Assembly (NCBI GenBank): GCA_016215705.1 | Contig: JACRIR010000204.1 | Location: 1 to 20,983, forward strand | DNA length: 20,983 nucleotides | Direction of reading: 5' to 3' | DNA from: Candidatus Poribacteria bacterium | GTDB taxonomy: Bacteria > Abyssobacteria > SURF-5 | Shown: one piece after another, positions 1 through 9,593 of the stretch | Position numbering within the stretch: position 1 is the stretch's first letter | Layout: the number at the start of each line of letters is the position of its first letter | Translations under genes and position numbers: made by a program | Notes under the pieces: model-generated | Seen by the model: only the letters and a program-made list of their open reading frames with translations | What the model was told of the DNA's origin: nothing | Databases searched by the model: none

Positions 1-221
1 CGGATCGTTTCAACACACGTGTGGGCTTTGTCAGGAGTGTAGACGCGACCCCTTTGTTTTTCCAAAGTCAAGGGAAGAGGGCTGATGGCCTTGAGGCGAA
101 AGGGCAAAGGCGAAAGGGAAAGCCTCACCACTAAGATCACGAAGCGAGGATATGAAAAGGCGAAAGATGCAGTGCGATTTGGATTAGTCGCTACAGCAGC
201 TTCTTGAATTCCTCTGTGTTG

Positions 222-1204
222 CTCATGTTCGAAATCTTGAATTCTTGTCACTCTTGTCCAAGACAATTAAGAACAATGTCACGAATCTTGTGAAACTACG
301 GTGTTTTTCGGAATATCTCATAAGACCAGACCTCTTTATGACTGGTTTAGGAAGAGAAACAAATTCCAATGCTTTCTTAACCACGGGGAGCACGGAGAGC
401 ACGGTGAAAAACCATGACTTCTCGGCGAATCTTCTTTTTGTCGATGATTCTCTCTTTGCGTCCTCTGCGCCTCTGTTGTGAAAGAAAGCCGTTTCGGACA
501 GCAGTGAATTCTTGTTGTGATTTCTTTTTGTAAGGGCGACCCACCGAGTCGCCCCTACGGAAATGTTGCACGTGTCACTCTGTTAGGCGATTCTGCTTCT
601 TCTTGTTCGGTTGCGGCTTCGCCGCGCTAGGCTGAGGTCTGCGTGTTTTACAATCCCAGCCGTTGTAAGGGAGTTGACCGGATTCTCCCTCGAGATGGTT
701 ATAGCCCTTACCGCTCTTTCATTTTGATAAAAGCGGCTTTTGCAGTATAATTAGACATTGCTTTTACTTCGATTACGGTTTAGAGGAATAGGTATTCTTT
801 GTTTTCCTGCCACAACTCCTGCAGAATTGGGCGCAGTCAATCCGCTTTTGGGGAAAGAAAGAAGAAACAACAAAAGGCATTCTTAACCGCAGATGCACGC
901 CGATGAACGCGGATTTGGGAAAAGGAGATCACGACAGAAATTCCCTGCTGTCCAAAACAAAAGAATCTGAACCGCAGAGGACGCTGAGGTTCGCAGAGGA
1001 AAAGCAAAAAAGATAAGACATCCGCGTTCCTCTGCGCCCTCTGCGGTTGATGATTCGTGTAGTTCGTTTCATTCTTATTATCCTTGACGAAGAGGTTTCC
1101 TTTGCAGAAAGAATTGTCTTCGCTTTACAGTATCAGGTTTTTTGACGATTCTATTCTGTTATTTTGGACAAGAGTGACAGAAATTCATGATTTCGAACGT
1201 GAGT
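222..1204. repeat. long inverted repeat, 40-bp arms about 0.9 kb apart
   Basis: The reverse complement of 222-261 matches 1165-1204 at 36 of 40 positions, starting TTGGACAAGAGTGACA and ending near TTTCGAAC. A second pair is nested inside: the reverse complement of about 455-524 resembles about 925-990, sharing CTGCTGTCC and CAGAGGACGC. The DNA between the arms has no convincing gene. It could be a decayed mobile element, but no transposase or clear target duplication is visible. It could equally be independent insertions of the same repeats in opposite orientation. Confidence 0.6.
530..558. repeat. REP-like palindrome, GTAGGGGCG family
   Basis: GGGCGAC (534-540) pairs with GTCGCCC (548-554) around a 7-nt loop, with a near-complementary GTA/CTAC border. 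Related palindromes with GTAGGGGC/GCCCCTAC borders occur at 3685-3706 and 3903-3928, and a weaker one at 16224-16241. Confidence 0.55.
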
Positions 1205-1330
1205 AGTACGGATTAGCACGGATGTAGGGAAAGAAGAAGAAACAACAAAAGGCATTCTTGACCGCAGATACACGCAGATTAACACGGATTTGGGGAAAGA
1301 AGAAGAAAAGAGAATCACGACAAGAATTCA
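851..1330. repeat. direct repeat pair, about 95-104 bp (851-944 and 1227-1330)
   Basis: Both copies run GGGAAAGAA, then GAAGAAACAACAAAAGGCAT, then a CCGCAGAT...CACGC...CGGATTTGGG block, then ATCACGAC and an AATTC. The second copy ends at an ATG (1330) just before the first gene. Unrelated-looking DNA separates the copies. A third CCGCAGATGAACGC-type block lies at about 3605-3636. No reading frame is shared, so these are mobile or recombined intergenic repeats and not a duplicated gene. Confidence 0.6.
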
Positions 1331-1365
1331 TGATTCTGATATTGAGCAGTACGGAGGGCGGGAAG

Positions 1366-3495
1366 TTGGCTGAGAGTAAGTGTGTTCGGTCTGTGCGCGC
1401 TTATAGATACAAGCATGCCCTCAGCACGTTGGTTGTCGCCGCAGCTTTATTGGCGGCATTCTCGGGCGACGCGCACGCTTACATCGGGCCGGGGGCGGGC
1501 TTTGCCTTTCTCTCGTCATTCTTCGTCCTTTTCCTGACCTTTCTCATGGCCTTCATCTCGATTGTGCTTTGGCCGGTGCGATATCTGTTCGGCGGGATGC
1601 GGAAGAAGAAGGCATACAGCCGCAGTCGCGCGAACCGGGTGGTCATCATGGGACTGGACGGTCTTGATCCGAATCTGGTTGACAAGTTTATCGGGGAAGG
1701 GAAACTGCCCAACTTCGCAGGACTAAAGGAAAACGGAACCTACTCCCGGCTGAACACAACGTGTCCTCCGATCTCGCCGGTGGCATGGTCTTCGTTCATG
1801 ACGGGCGCCAATCCCGGTCGCCACAACATATATGATTTCCTCACACGCGATAAGAGAACGTATTTCCCCGACCTCTCTTCGGCCCACATAGGGAAGGCGC
1901 GCAGGACCCTTTCGCTGGGGAAGTACGCAATTCCTCTCGGAAAACCCGAAATAAAGCTTCTGCGGAAGAGCAAGCCCTTTTGGAGCATTCTCGGCGAGCA
2001 CGGGATATTCTCGACGGTGCTCAGGGTTCCCATCACTTTCCCACCGGAGAAATTCGACGGAGTGATGCTTTCGGCCATGTGCGTGCCGGACCTCAGAGGG
2101 ACTCAAGGGAGTTTTACTCATTATACGACGCGGAAACGCGATGATCATGCTTATACCGGCGGAACCGAGATCAAGGTGGATCGCGTCGGTGAGAAGATTC
2201 GGTCGCACATCTCCGGCCCGGAGAATACGCTGCTGAGGAAGCCTTCGGAAATGCGGCTTCCCTTCGAGGTTACTCTTGGCAAAGACGAAGCCGATCTTTC
2301 GCTTGACGGCCAACAAGTGAAGTTGCAGAAGGGAGAATACTCCGATTGGGTCCGGCTTGCGTTCAAGGCGGCGCCCGGCGTCAAGGTTTATGGCATTTGC
2401 CGATTCCTCCTCAAGGAAACCAATCCCGATTTTGCGCTTTATATGACCCCCATCAATATCGACCCGTCCAAGCCCGCTCTGCCCATCTCGCACCCGTTCA
2501 TTTACTCGATATATCTTTCCAAGTTGCTGGATAGATATGCGACTTTGGGTCTGGCCGAGGACACGTGGGCCATCAACGAGCGTATTATAGATGAACGGGC
2601 ATTCGAAACGCAGTGCTACCTGATTCAACAGGAACGCGAGAGAATGTTCTTCAACGCTTTGGATAAGACTCGGCGCGGCCTTTGCGTGTGCGTGTTCGAT
2701 ATCACCGACCGAATCCAGCACTTGTTCTGGCGGTACTTCGAGCCGGACCATCCAGCCAACCGCGACAAAGACACGGAGAACTTCAAAGGCACAATCGAGA
2801 AACTCTACATGGAGATGGACAAGCTCGTGGGGAAGGCGCTCGAGCAGATGAATGACAAGGATGCCCTCATTATAATGTCCGATCACGGTTTCGCCTCATT
2901 CCGCAGGGGTGTCAACCTCAACACGTGGCTTCATTTGAACGGATATCTCCGACTGAAGGACGGCGCGACGGGCGGCGAATGGTTCAAAGGGGTCGACTGG
3001 CCGAACACGCGCGCTTTCGCAGTCGGATTGGGCGGCGTGTATCTCAACATGAAGGGACGTGAGGCTCATGGGGCCGTGGAACCGGGCGAGCAGGCTGAAC
3101 TGCTGAAGCGTGAGTTAATCGGCAAACTGGTCGGCCTGAAAGACGAAGAAAACGGCCACGTTGGTATCCGCTCAATGCACGACGGCGCAAAAACATATGC
3201 GGGACCTTACAAAGATAACGCTCCGGACCTCATTGTGGGCTATAATGCGGGCTACAGGGCTTCATGGGAATCCGTTATAGGTACGGTGACCGGCACAGTG
3301 TTCGACGACAACACGAAAAGCTGGAGCGGAGACCATTGCATCGACCCGGCGCTTGTTCCCGGAGTGTTTTTCTCGAATTGGAAAATGCGCGGCGGGGATA
3401 AGCATATAATGGACGTGGCCCCGACGGTTCTCGATATTTTCGGGATTCAGCCGCCGGCGCATATGGATGGCAAATCGCTTCTCATGGAGGCATAG
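1366..3495 (+). CDS. alkaline-phosphatase-superfamily hydrolase (type I phosphodiesterase/nucleotide pyrophosphatase-like), membrane-anchored
   Basis: A 709-aa protein from a TTG start at 1366, chosen because GGAGGG (1353-1358) lies 7 nt upstream. The ATGs at 1258 and 1330 lie in dispersed repeat DNA. Residues 1-38 look like a signal peptide ending AHA, followed by YIGPGAG and a TM segment (about 46-75). The catalytic domain follows. A first metal site is DGLDP (D98). The likely nucleophile is S137 in PPISPVAW, at the place where nucleotide pyrophosphatases carry Thr. Other metal ligands are D445 or D448 with H452, SDHG (D506, H507) and GDH (H657). Family members cleave phosphodiester or phosphomonoester bonds, usually outside the cytoplasm. 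The substrate cannot be read from the sequence. It is paralogous to the gene at 3887 and probably belongs with the genes up to 7120. Confidence 0.85.
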   Translation: MAESKCVRSVRAYRYKHALSTLVVAAALLAAFSGDAHAYIGPGAGFAFLSSFFVLFLTFLMAFISIVLWPVRYLFGGMRKKKAYSRSRANRVVIMGLDGLDPNLVDKFIGEGKLPNFAGLKENGTYSRLNTTCPPISPVAWSSFMTGANPGRHNIYDFLTRDKRTYFPDLSSAHIGKARRTLSLGKYAIPLGKPEIKLLRKSKPFWSILGEHGIFSTVLRVPITFPPEKFDGVMLSAMCVPDLRGTQGSFTHYTTRKRDDHAYTGGTEIKVDRVGEKIRSHISGPENTLLRKPSEMRLPFEVTLGKDEADLSLDGQQVKLQKGEYSDWVRLAFKAAPGVKVYGICRFLLKETNPDFALYMTPINIDPSKPALPISHPFIYSIYLSKLLDRYATLGLAEDTWAINERIIDERAFETQCYLIQQERERMFFNALDKTRRGLCVCVFDITDRIQHLFWRYFEPDHPANRDKDTENFKGTIEKLYMEMDKLVGKALEQMNDKDALIIMSDHGFASFRRGVNLNTWLHLNGYLRLKDGATGGEWFKGVDWPNTRAFAVGLGGVYLNMKGREAHGAVEPGEQAELLKRELIGKLVGLKDEENGHVGIRSMHDGAKTYAGPYKDNAPDLIVGYNAGYRASWESVIGTVTGTVFDDNTKSWSGDHCIDPALVPGVFFSNWKMRGGDKHIMDVAPTVLDIFGIQPPAHMDGKSLLMEA

Positions 3496-3886
3496 CCGCA
3501 ACCAACCGAAGAAGAAGAAACTTTGGATCACGAATTTCACGAATAGAACGAATCACACGAAGTAATATGAAGAAAAGAAAGAAGAAAAAGAAAGAAACAT
3601 TGTTAGCCACGGATGAACGCAGATGAACGCGGATTTGCAGGAAGAAGAAAAAGAAGAGTTATTTGGAACACGAATTATGCAAGTGGCACGGCGCGCCGTG
3701 CCCCTACGGGCGATATTGCGTCGAAATGTGATCTGCGGGGTAAATCCCCCCTCCCCCCCTTTGCAAAGGGGGGATAAGAATAAGGCTTTGCAAAAGGATG
3801 GTGGGAGGGTTGGTCTTAAGAATGGGGTTTTGCAAAGGGATGGTGGGAGGGTTGATTTTAAGAATGGGGTTTTACGAAAGGACGGC
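3496..3886. other. repeat-filled gap between the two hydrolase genes
   Basis: This gap holds a GGATCACGAATTTCACGAAT-type repeat (about 3524-3565), a purine-rich AAGAAAGAAG stretch, a CCACGGATGAACGCAGATG block (about 3605), a perfect 18-bp palindrome (3685-3702), a C-run/G-run stem (CCCCCCTTTGCAAAGGGGGG, about 3754-3773) and a 42-bp tandem repeat. The downstream frame stays open through most of it, but the translation is repeat-derived, so I treat it as non-coding up to 3886. Confidence 0.6.
3685..3702. repeat. perfect 18-bp palindrome
   Basis: GGCACGGCGCGCCGTGCC is fully self-complementary and is followed by CCTACGGG, the border seen in the other GTAGGGGC-type palindromes of this window. It is more likely a member of that dispersed family than an operator. 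Confidence 0.6.
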
Positions 3887-3892
3887 ATGAGG
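3787..3892 (+). repeat. 42-bp tandem repeat, about 2.4 copies
   Basis: The unit around GCAAAAGGATGGTGGGAGGG recurs every 42 bp, with aligned positions at 3791, 3833 and 3875. The third copy is partial and diverged (CGAAAGGACGGCATGAGG). Because 42 is divisible by 3, the frame reads a 14-residue repeat of the form LQKDGGRVxxKNGV. The third copy supplies both the likely ribosome-binding site and the ATG (3887) of the second hydrolase gene. Confidence 0.75.
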
Positions 3893-5905
3893 ATCGTTTT
3901 CCGTAGGGGCGGTTCGCAAACCGCCTACACACACAAGCTGTCGAGCAGACTGCTCATCTTGCCGTTTCTTGCGGCGATTGCGGTGTCAATTATCGTGGGT
4001 ATGTCGCTGTCATCATGCGGCGCCGGAAACGCCAATCCCTCGAAGAAAGTGATTGTCCTCGGCATCGATGGAATGGACCCTAACATCCTTGACAGGCTGA
4101 TGGCAGATGGCAAGATGCCCAACTTTGCAGAACTCGCCCGAAGCGGCTCGTATACCCGCCTGGGCACGAGCATACCACCGCAAAGTCCGGTCGCATGGTC
4201 CGATTTCATAACGGGGATGGACCCGGGCGGCCATTCCATTTTTGATTTCATTCATCGGGAGCCGGGGGCTTATCTGCCGTATCTCTCGACGAGCAAGGCA
4301 GCGCCTTCAAAACACAGCATATCCCTCGGCGAGTGGGTGATTCCGCTTTCGAGCGGCTCGACGGACCTCCTGCGCAAGGGAACCGCTTTCTGGCAGATTC
4401 TTGAGGCTCGAGGGACGCCGACGACCGTCATCAAGGTACCGGCAAATTTTCCGCCGGCCGAGTCTCGAGGCCGCTCGCTTTCGGGGATGGGCACGCCTGA
4501 TATTCTCGGCACGTACGGAACATTCTCTTTCTATACGGATAACCCGGAAAAATTCGAGAATGAGGACGTCACGGGCGGCGAGGTTTATCCGGTTGAGGTT
4601 GTCGACAATATGGTCAAGAGCCGCATCATCGGTCCCAGGAATGCGTTCAGGAAGGATCAGCCGAAGATAACAATCGACTTCAGCGTATACATCGACCCTG
4701 AGAATTCCGTGGCGAAAGTGGTAGTTCAGAATAAAGAGATACTGGTCAACGTGGGCGAGTGGAGCGATTGGATACACGTGAAGTTCACAGCCGTTCCTTT
4801 CTTACAGAGCGTGAGCGGCATTTGCAGGTTCTATCTGAAAGAAGTTCGCCCTGCGTTCGCCCTGTATGTGACTCCGATCAACATCGACCCCTTGGACCCA
4901 GCCTTGCCGATATCGACGCCCGGAAACTATTCGGCCGAACTGGCGGAAGAAGTGGGTTGTTTCTACACACAGGGCATGCCCGCCGACACGAAGGCATTTT
5001 CCGTGGACGCGCTCGGCGTAAAGGACTATCTTTCGCAGGCCCGGATCGTGCTGCACGAGAGCGTCGCAATGTACGAGCATGTGTTCGAGACCTTCGATTC
5101 GGGGCTCCTATTCTTCTATTTTTCCAGCTTGGACCAGAACTCGCACATGTTGTGGTGGCTGATAGACCCGAAACATCCGATGTACGATGCGAAGCCGGCG
5201 AAAGAGTATGGACATTTCCTCGACGATCTTTACATTGAAATGGATAAAGTCCTGGGAAAGGCGCAAAAGAAAGTCGACGCCAACACTACGCTCATAGTAT
5301 TGTCCGACCATGGATTCGCTGCGTTTTACCGGACGTTCGGCCTAAACACGTGGCTCAAGGAGAACGGCTACGTCACTCTTCTTGATGACAGCGAGGGCGA
5401 GTTCTATTCGAATGTGGACTGGGAACACACGCGCGCTTACGGGCTGGGCCTGAACGGACTGTACGTCAACGAGCGAGGTCGCGAGGGAAGCGGAATCGTC
5501 GAGCCGTCCGAAAAGGACAACCTCCTGGACGAGATCGAGAGGAAGCTTCTTGCAGTGCGGGACTCAAAGACGGGCGAGCAAGTGGTTCTGCGCCTCTACA
5601 AAACCAAAGACGTATACACGAACCCCGACGCGAGCGTTGCCCCCGACGCGATTGTCGGGTATAACAGGAACTACCGGGCGTCATGGGAAACCGCCCTGGG
5701 CTCTTTCCCGAAGGAAATATTCCTGGATAACGATGACAGGTGGAGCGGCGACCACTGCATCGCGGCCGAATTGGTGCCTGGTGTCCTCTTGAGTAACCGA
5801 AAGGTGAGAATAGCTGACCCGGTGTTGCGCGATCTTACGCCAACAATACTTGCTGAATTCGGCATTGAACCGCCGCGCCAAATGACCGGCCGGCCAATAT
5901 TTTAG
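3887..5905 (+). CDS. alkaline-phosphatase-superfamily hydrolase, lipoprotein paralogue
   Basis: A 672-aa protein from ATG 3887, with AAAGGA just upstream at a short spacing of about 4 nt. The frame is open back to 3623, but that part is repeat DNA. A hydrophobic segment (22-40) ends in the lipobox LSSC (C44), so this copy is probably a lipoprotein, whereas its paralogue at 1366 has a TM helix. The catalytic residues match the paralogue: D61 in DGMDP, S100 in PPQSPVAW, D416/H420, SDHG (D474, H475) and GDH (H622). Strong similarity runs along the whole length, so the pair arose by duplication. Residues 6-16 are encoded by a REP-like palindrome, making the signal region unusually long. Fourteen nt separate it from the small gene at 5920, so the two are probably cotranscribed. 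The substrate is unknown. Confidence 0.83.
   Translation: MRIVFRRGGSQTAYTHKLSSRLLILPFLAAIAVSIIVGMSLSSCGAGNANPSKKVIVLGIDGMDPNILDRLMADGKMPNFAELARSGSYTRLGTSIPPQSPVAWSDFITGMDPGGHSIFDFIHREPGAYLPYLSTSKAAPSKHSISLGEWVIPLSSGSTDLLRKGTAFWQILEARGTPTTVIKVPANFPPAESRGRSLSGMGTPDILGTYGTFSFYTDNPEKFENEDVTGGEVYPVEVVDNMVKSRIIGPRNAFRKDQPKITIDFSVYIDPENSVAKVVVQNKEILVNVGEWSDWIHVKFTAVPFLQSVSGICRFYLKEVRPAFALYVTPINIDPLDPALPISTPGNYSAELAEEVGCFYTQGMPADTKAFSVDALGVKDYLSQARIVLHESVAMYEHVFETFDSGLLFFYFSSLDQNSHMLWWLIDPKHPMYDAKPAKEYGHFLDDLYIEMDKVLGKAQKKVDANTTLIVLSDHGFAAFYRTFGLNTWLKENGYVTLLDDSEGEFYSNVDWEHTRAYGLGLNGLYVNERGREGSGIVEPSEKDNLLDEIERKLLAVRDSKTGEQVVLRLYKTKDVYTNPDASVAPDAIVGYNRNYRASWETALGSFPKEIFLDNDDRWSGDHCIAAELVPGVLLSNRKVRIADPVLRDLTPTILAEFGIEPPRQMTGRPIF
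3903..3928. repeat. REP-like palindrome inside a coding start
   Basis: GTAGGGGCGGTT (3903-3914) faces AAACCGCCTAC (3918-3928) across CGC. It belongs to the same family as 530-558 and is translated as part of the N-terminus of the lipoprotein hydrolase. Confidence 0.6.
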
Positions 5906-5919
5906 CCAAAGGAGGACCA

Positions 5920-6111
5920 ATGTTCGGCTCCAGAATTAAACTTGACAAAGATCTTTTGAAAAAAGTGAAGCGCTATTCCGAGATCGCCGGCTATTCCTCG
6001 GTCGAAGAGTTCATTACGCATGCGCTCGAAAGAGAGATCGAGCGACTCGAGGAGTCCGATTCGGAAGAGGAGATCAAGAAGAAGCTCAAGGGGCTTGGGT
6101 ACATCTCGTAG
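5920..6111 (+). CDS. small ribbon-helix-helix-like protein with a KLKGLGYI tail
   Basis: A 63-aa protein behind a strong site, AAAGGAGG, with 4 nt to the ATG. Residues 4-43 have the pattern of a ribbon-helix-helix (CopG/Arc-like) fold: a short basic strand (SRIKLD), a first helix (KDLLKKVKRYSEIAG) and a second helix starting YSSVEEF. A charged Glu/Lys-rich tail ends LKGLGYIS. That last motif resembles the C-terminal LxxLGY(I/L) ending common on bacterial sulfatases and related hydrolases, and neither hydrolase here has it. The protein may be a DNA-binding autoregulator of the cluster or a partner of the hydrolases. The fold is inferred from the pattern only. Confidence 0.7.
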   Translation: MFGSRIKLDKDLLKKVKRYSEIAGYSSVEEFITHALEREIERLEESDSEEEIKKKLKGLGYIS

Positions 6112-6130
6112 CGCGGAACGGCCGCAACAA

Positions 6131-6198
6131 GCTTCGGGGACAGTCCCTATTCTACGGCCTAAAGAACTCGGCCCGTAAATAGGGACAGTCCCTGAAGC
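6131..6198. repeat. long imperfect inverted repeat of the GGGACAGTCCC type
   Basis: GCTTCGGGGACAGTCCCTATTCTACGG-type DNA at 6131-6157 is nearly the reverse complement of 6173-6198, leaving a loop of about 15 nt. Each arm also contains the smaller palindrome GGGACAGTCCC. It lies between the small gene and the membrane-protein gene and could fold in mRNA or act as a REP-type element. A related structure is at 14018-14063. Confidence 0.75.
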
Positions 6199-6295
6199 GG
6201 CCCATCACGCCGAAGCCATTCAACTCATGAAAGAAGACGGCATGAGAATCACGACGGGAATTCACGATTTGGAGCTTGAGTAGCATAAAGAACAC

Positions 6296-7120
6296 ATGCA
6301 ATTCATAGGCGACAACATCACGCGAGCGTTCGACGTTGCTCTCTCTCCATTCGGCGCCGTCTCTCCGCTGTGGGGACTTCTCGCGGTCTCTATCGTCACG
6401 GGAGTCATCATGGTCCTGGTTTTCAAGCACACGTCAAACCAGCAGGCCATCCGAAAAACAAAAGACAAGATCAGCGCGCATTTCCTTGAAGTGCGTCTGT
6501 TCAAGGATGACCTTGCGTTGATGCTCGATTCCCAGATACGGATACTCCGGTGCACGCTGACATATATGAAATATTCGGTCGCGCCGATGCTCGTTATGAT
6601 CGTTCCCGTGATTCTGATCATGGCGCAACTCGGAATCCGCTACGATCGCCGCGCGCTCAAGCCCGGCGAGAACGCCATCGTGAAAGTGACGTGTGACGAC
6701 AGCGTTTCAATTGGAGATATTCCTGTGTCCGTGGAAACCGCTGACGGCCTGAGGCTGGAGACGCCGCTATTGCATATCCCGGCGCAGCGAGAAGTCGATT
6801 TCCGCGTGGGGGCCGTGACGGAAGGCGAACACGCAGTGTCAGTTCGTTTCGGCGACGAGCAACTCAAAACGCCGATAATCGTCTCGAATAAGGTGCAGCG
6901 CGTCTACCCGGTCCGCAGCCGTCCGGGCCTTATGGCGGCTGTACTTGCGCCCGGTCAACGCCCGCTGCCCGACAGTTCAAAACTGAAAGAAATCAGGATC
7001 GAATTCCCATCGCAGGAGCTTGCCGTCTTTGGTTGGCGGACGAACTGGCTGGTCATCTTCTTCGTCGCCTCGATACTAGCAGGCTATCTGCTCAAAGGCG
7101 TGTTCAAAGTCAGCCTCTGA
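6296..7120 (+). CDS. three-TM membrane protein, possible Oxa1/EMC3 (DUF106)-like
   Basis: A 274-aa protein. It has TM helices at about 26-44, 95-113 and 249-267. A basic, helical stretch (45-92, with HTSNQQAIRKTKDKI and EVRLFKDDL) lies between the first two, and a soluble, mostly beta-type domain (about 118-245) lies before the last. A helical hairpin between TM1 and TM2 plus a large soluble domain recalls the DUF106/EMC3/YidC insertase-like group, but this is inferred from layout. The ATG at 6296 has only a weak upstream AAAG and follows a dispersed repeat. Its position after the two hydrolases suggests a role in the same envelope process, perhaps membrane placement of them or of their substrate. 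Confidence 0.72.
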   Translation: MQFIGDNITRAFDVALSPFGAVSPLWGLLAVSIVTGVIMVLVFKHTSNQQAIRKTKDKISAHFLEVRLFKDDLALMLDSQIRILRCTLTYMKYSVAPMLVMIVPVILIMAQLGIRYDRRALKPGENAIVKVTCDDSVSIGDIPVSVETADGLRLETPLLHIPAQREVDFRVGAVTEGEHAVSVRFGDEQLKTPIIVSNKVQRVYPVRSRPGLMAAVLAPGQRPLPDSSKLKEIRIEFPSQELAVFGWRTNWLVIFFVASILAGYLLKGVFKVSL

Positions 7121-7186
7121 CTCACCCCGAAAGTCGCAAAGGACGACGGCCAGGTCAGTCTATTGAGAAGGGCGGATCATGAATGC

Positions 7187-7223
7187 CACTGACGGTGAAG
7201 AAAACCAGGTGAGAAGTCAGTGG
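7187..7223. other. weak stem-loop between convergent genes
   Basis: CCACTGAC (7187-7194) is the reverse complement of GTCAGTGG (7216-7223). No T-tract follows on either strand. It lies where the membrane-protein gene and ligA converge and may slow or end transcription, but the case is thin. Confidence 0.25.
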
Positions 7224-7242
7224 AATCCGCGGGTTCCCGATT

Positions 7243-9593
<2,351 letters not shown>

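Larger units (their letters stand above)
1..1365. other. repeat-rich region without a convincing gene
   Basis: About 1.36 kb before the first gene. The frames that stay open are short and run through dispersed repeats. Contents, in order: a GGCGAAAGG-type low-complexity stretch (about 91-170), the outer arm of a long inverted repeat (222-261), ACGGGGAGCACGG-type and CCTCTGCGC-type repeats (about 382-475), a REP-like palindrome (530-558), a small GC hairpin near 614-627, CCGCAGATGCACGC-type repeats (888-915, 1261-1290), and the opposite arm of the inverted repeat (1165-1204). A frame open from base 3 to the TAA at 132-134 could be the tail of an upstream gene, but it runs into the repeat and is not called. 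Confidence 0.7.

Noticed and set aside
3-134. Frame open from the left edge, possible tail of an upstream gene
   Set aside because: It continues into the GGCGAAAGG repeat and the other two frames close soon too, so there is no way to choose one.
245-481. 78-codon plus-strand frame in the repeat region
   Set aside because: It crosses an arm of the long inverted repeat and ACGGGGAGCACGG-type repeats, has no ribosome-binding site and no protein-like composition.
1258-1365. Upstream extension of the first hydrolase (ATG 1258 or 1330)
   Set aside because: The bases belong to a direct repeat also found at 851-944, and a good ribosome-binding site points to TTG 1366.
1723-2886. 387-codon minus-strand frame opposite the first hydrolase
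   Set aside because: It is a shadow of a gene with intact catalytic motifs.
3623-3886. Upstream extension of the lipoprotein hydrolase
   Set aside because: It is composed of palindromes and a tandem repeat, and would place 88 residues before the signal peptide.
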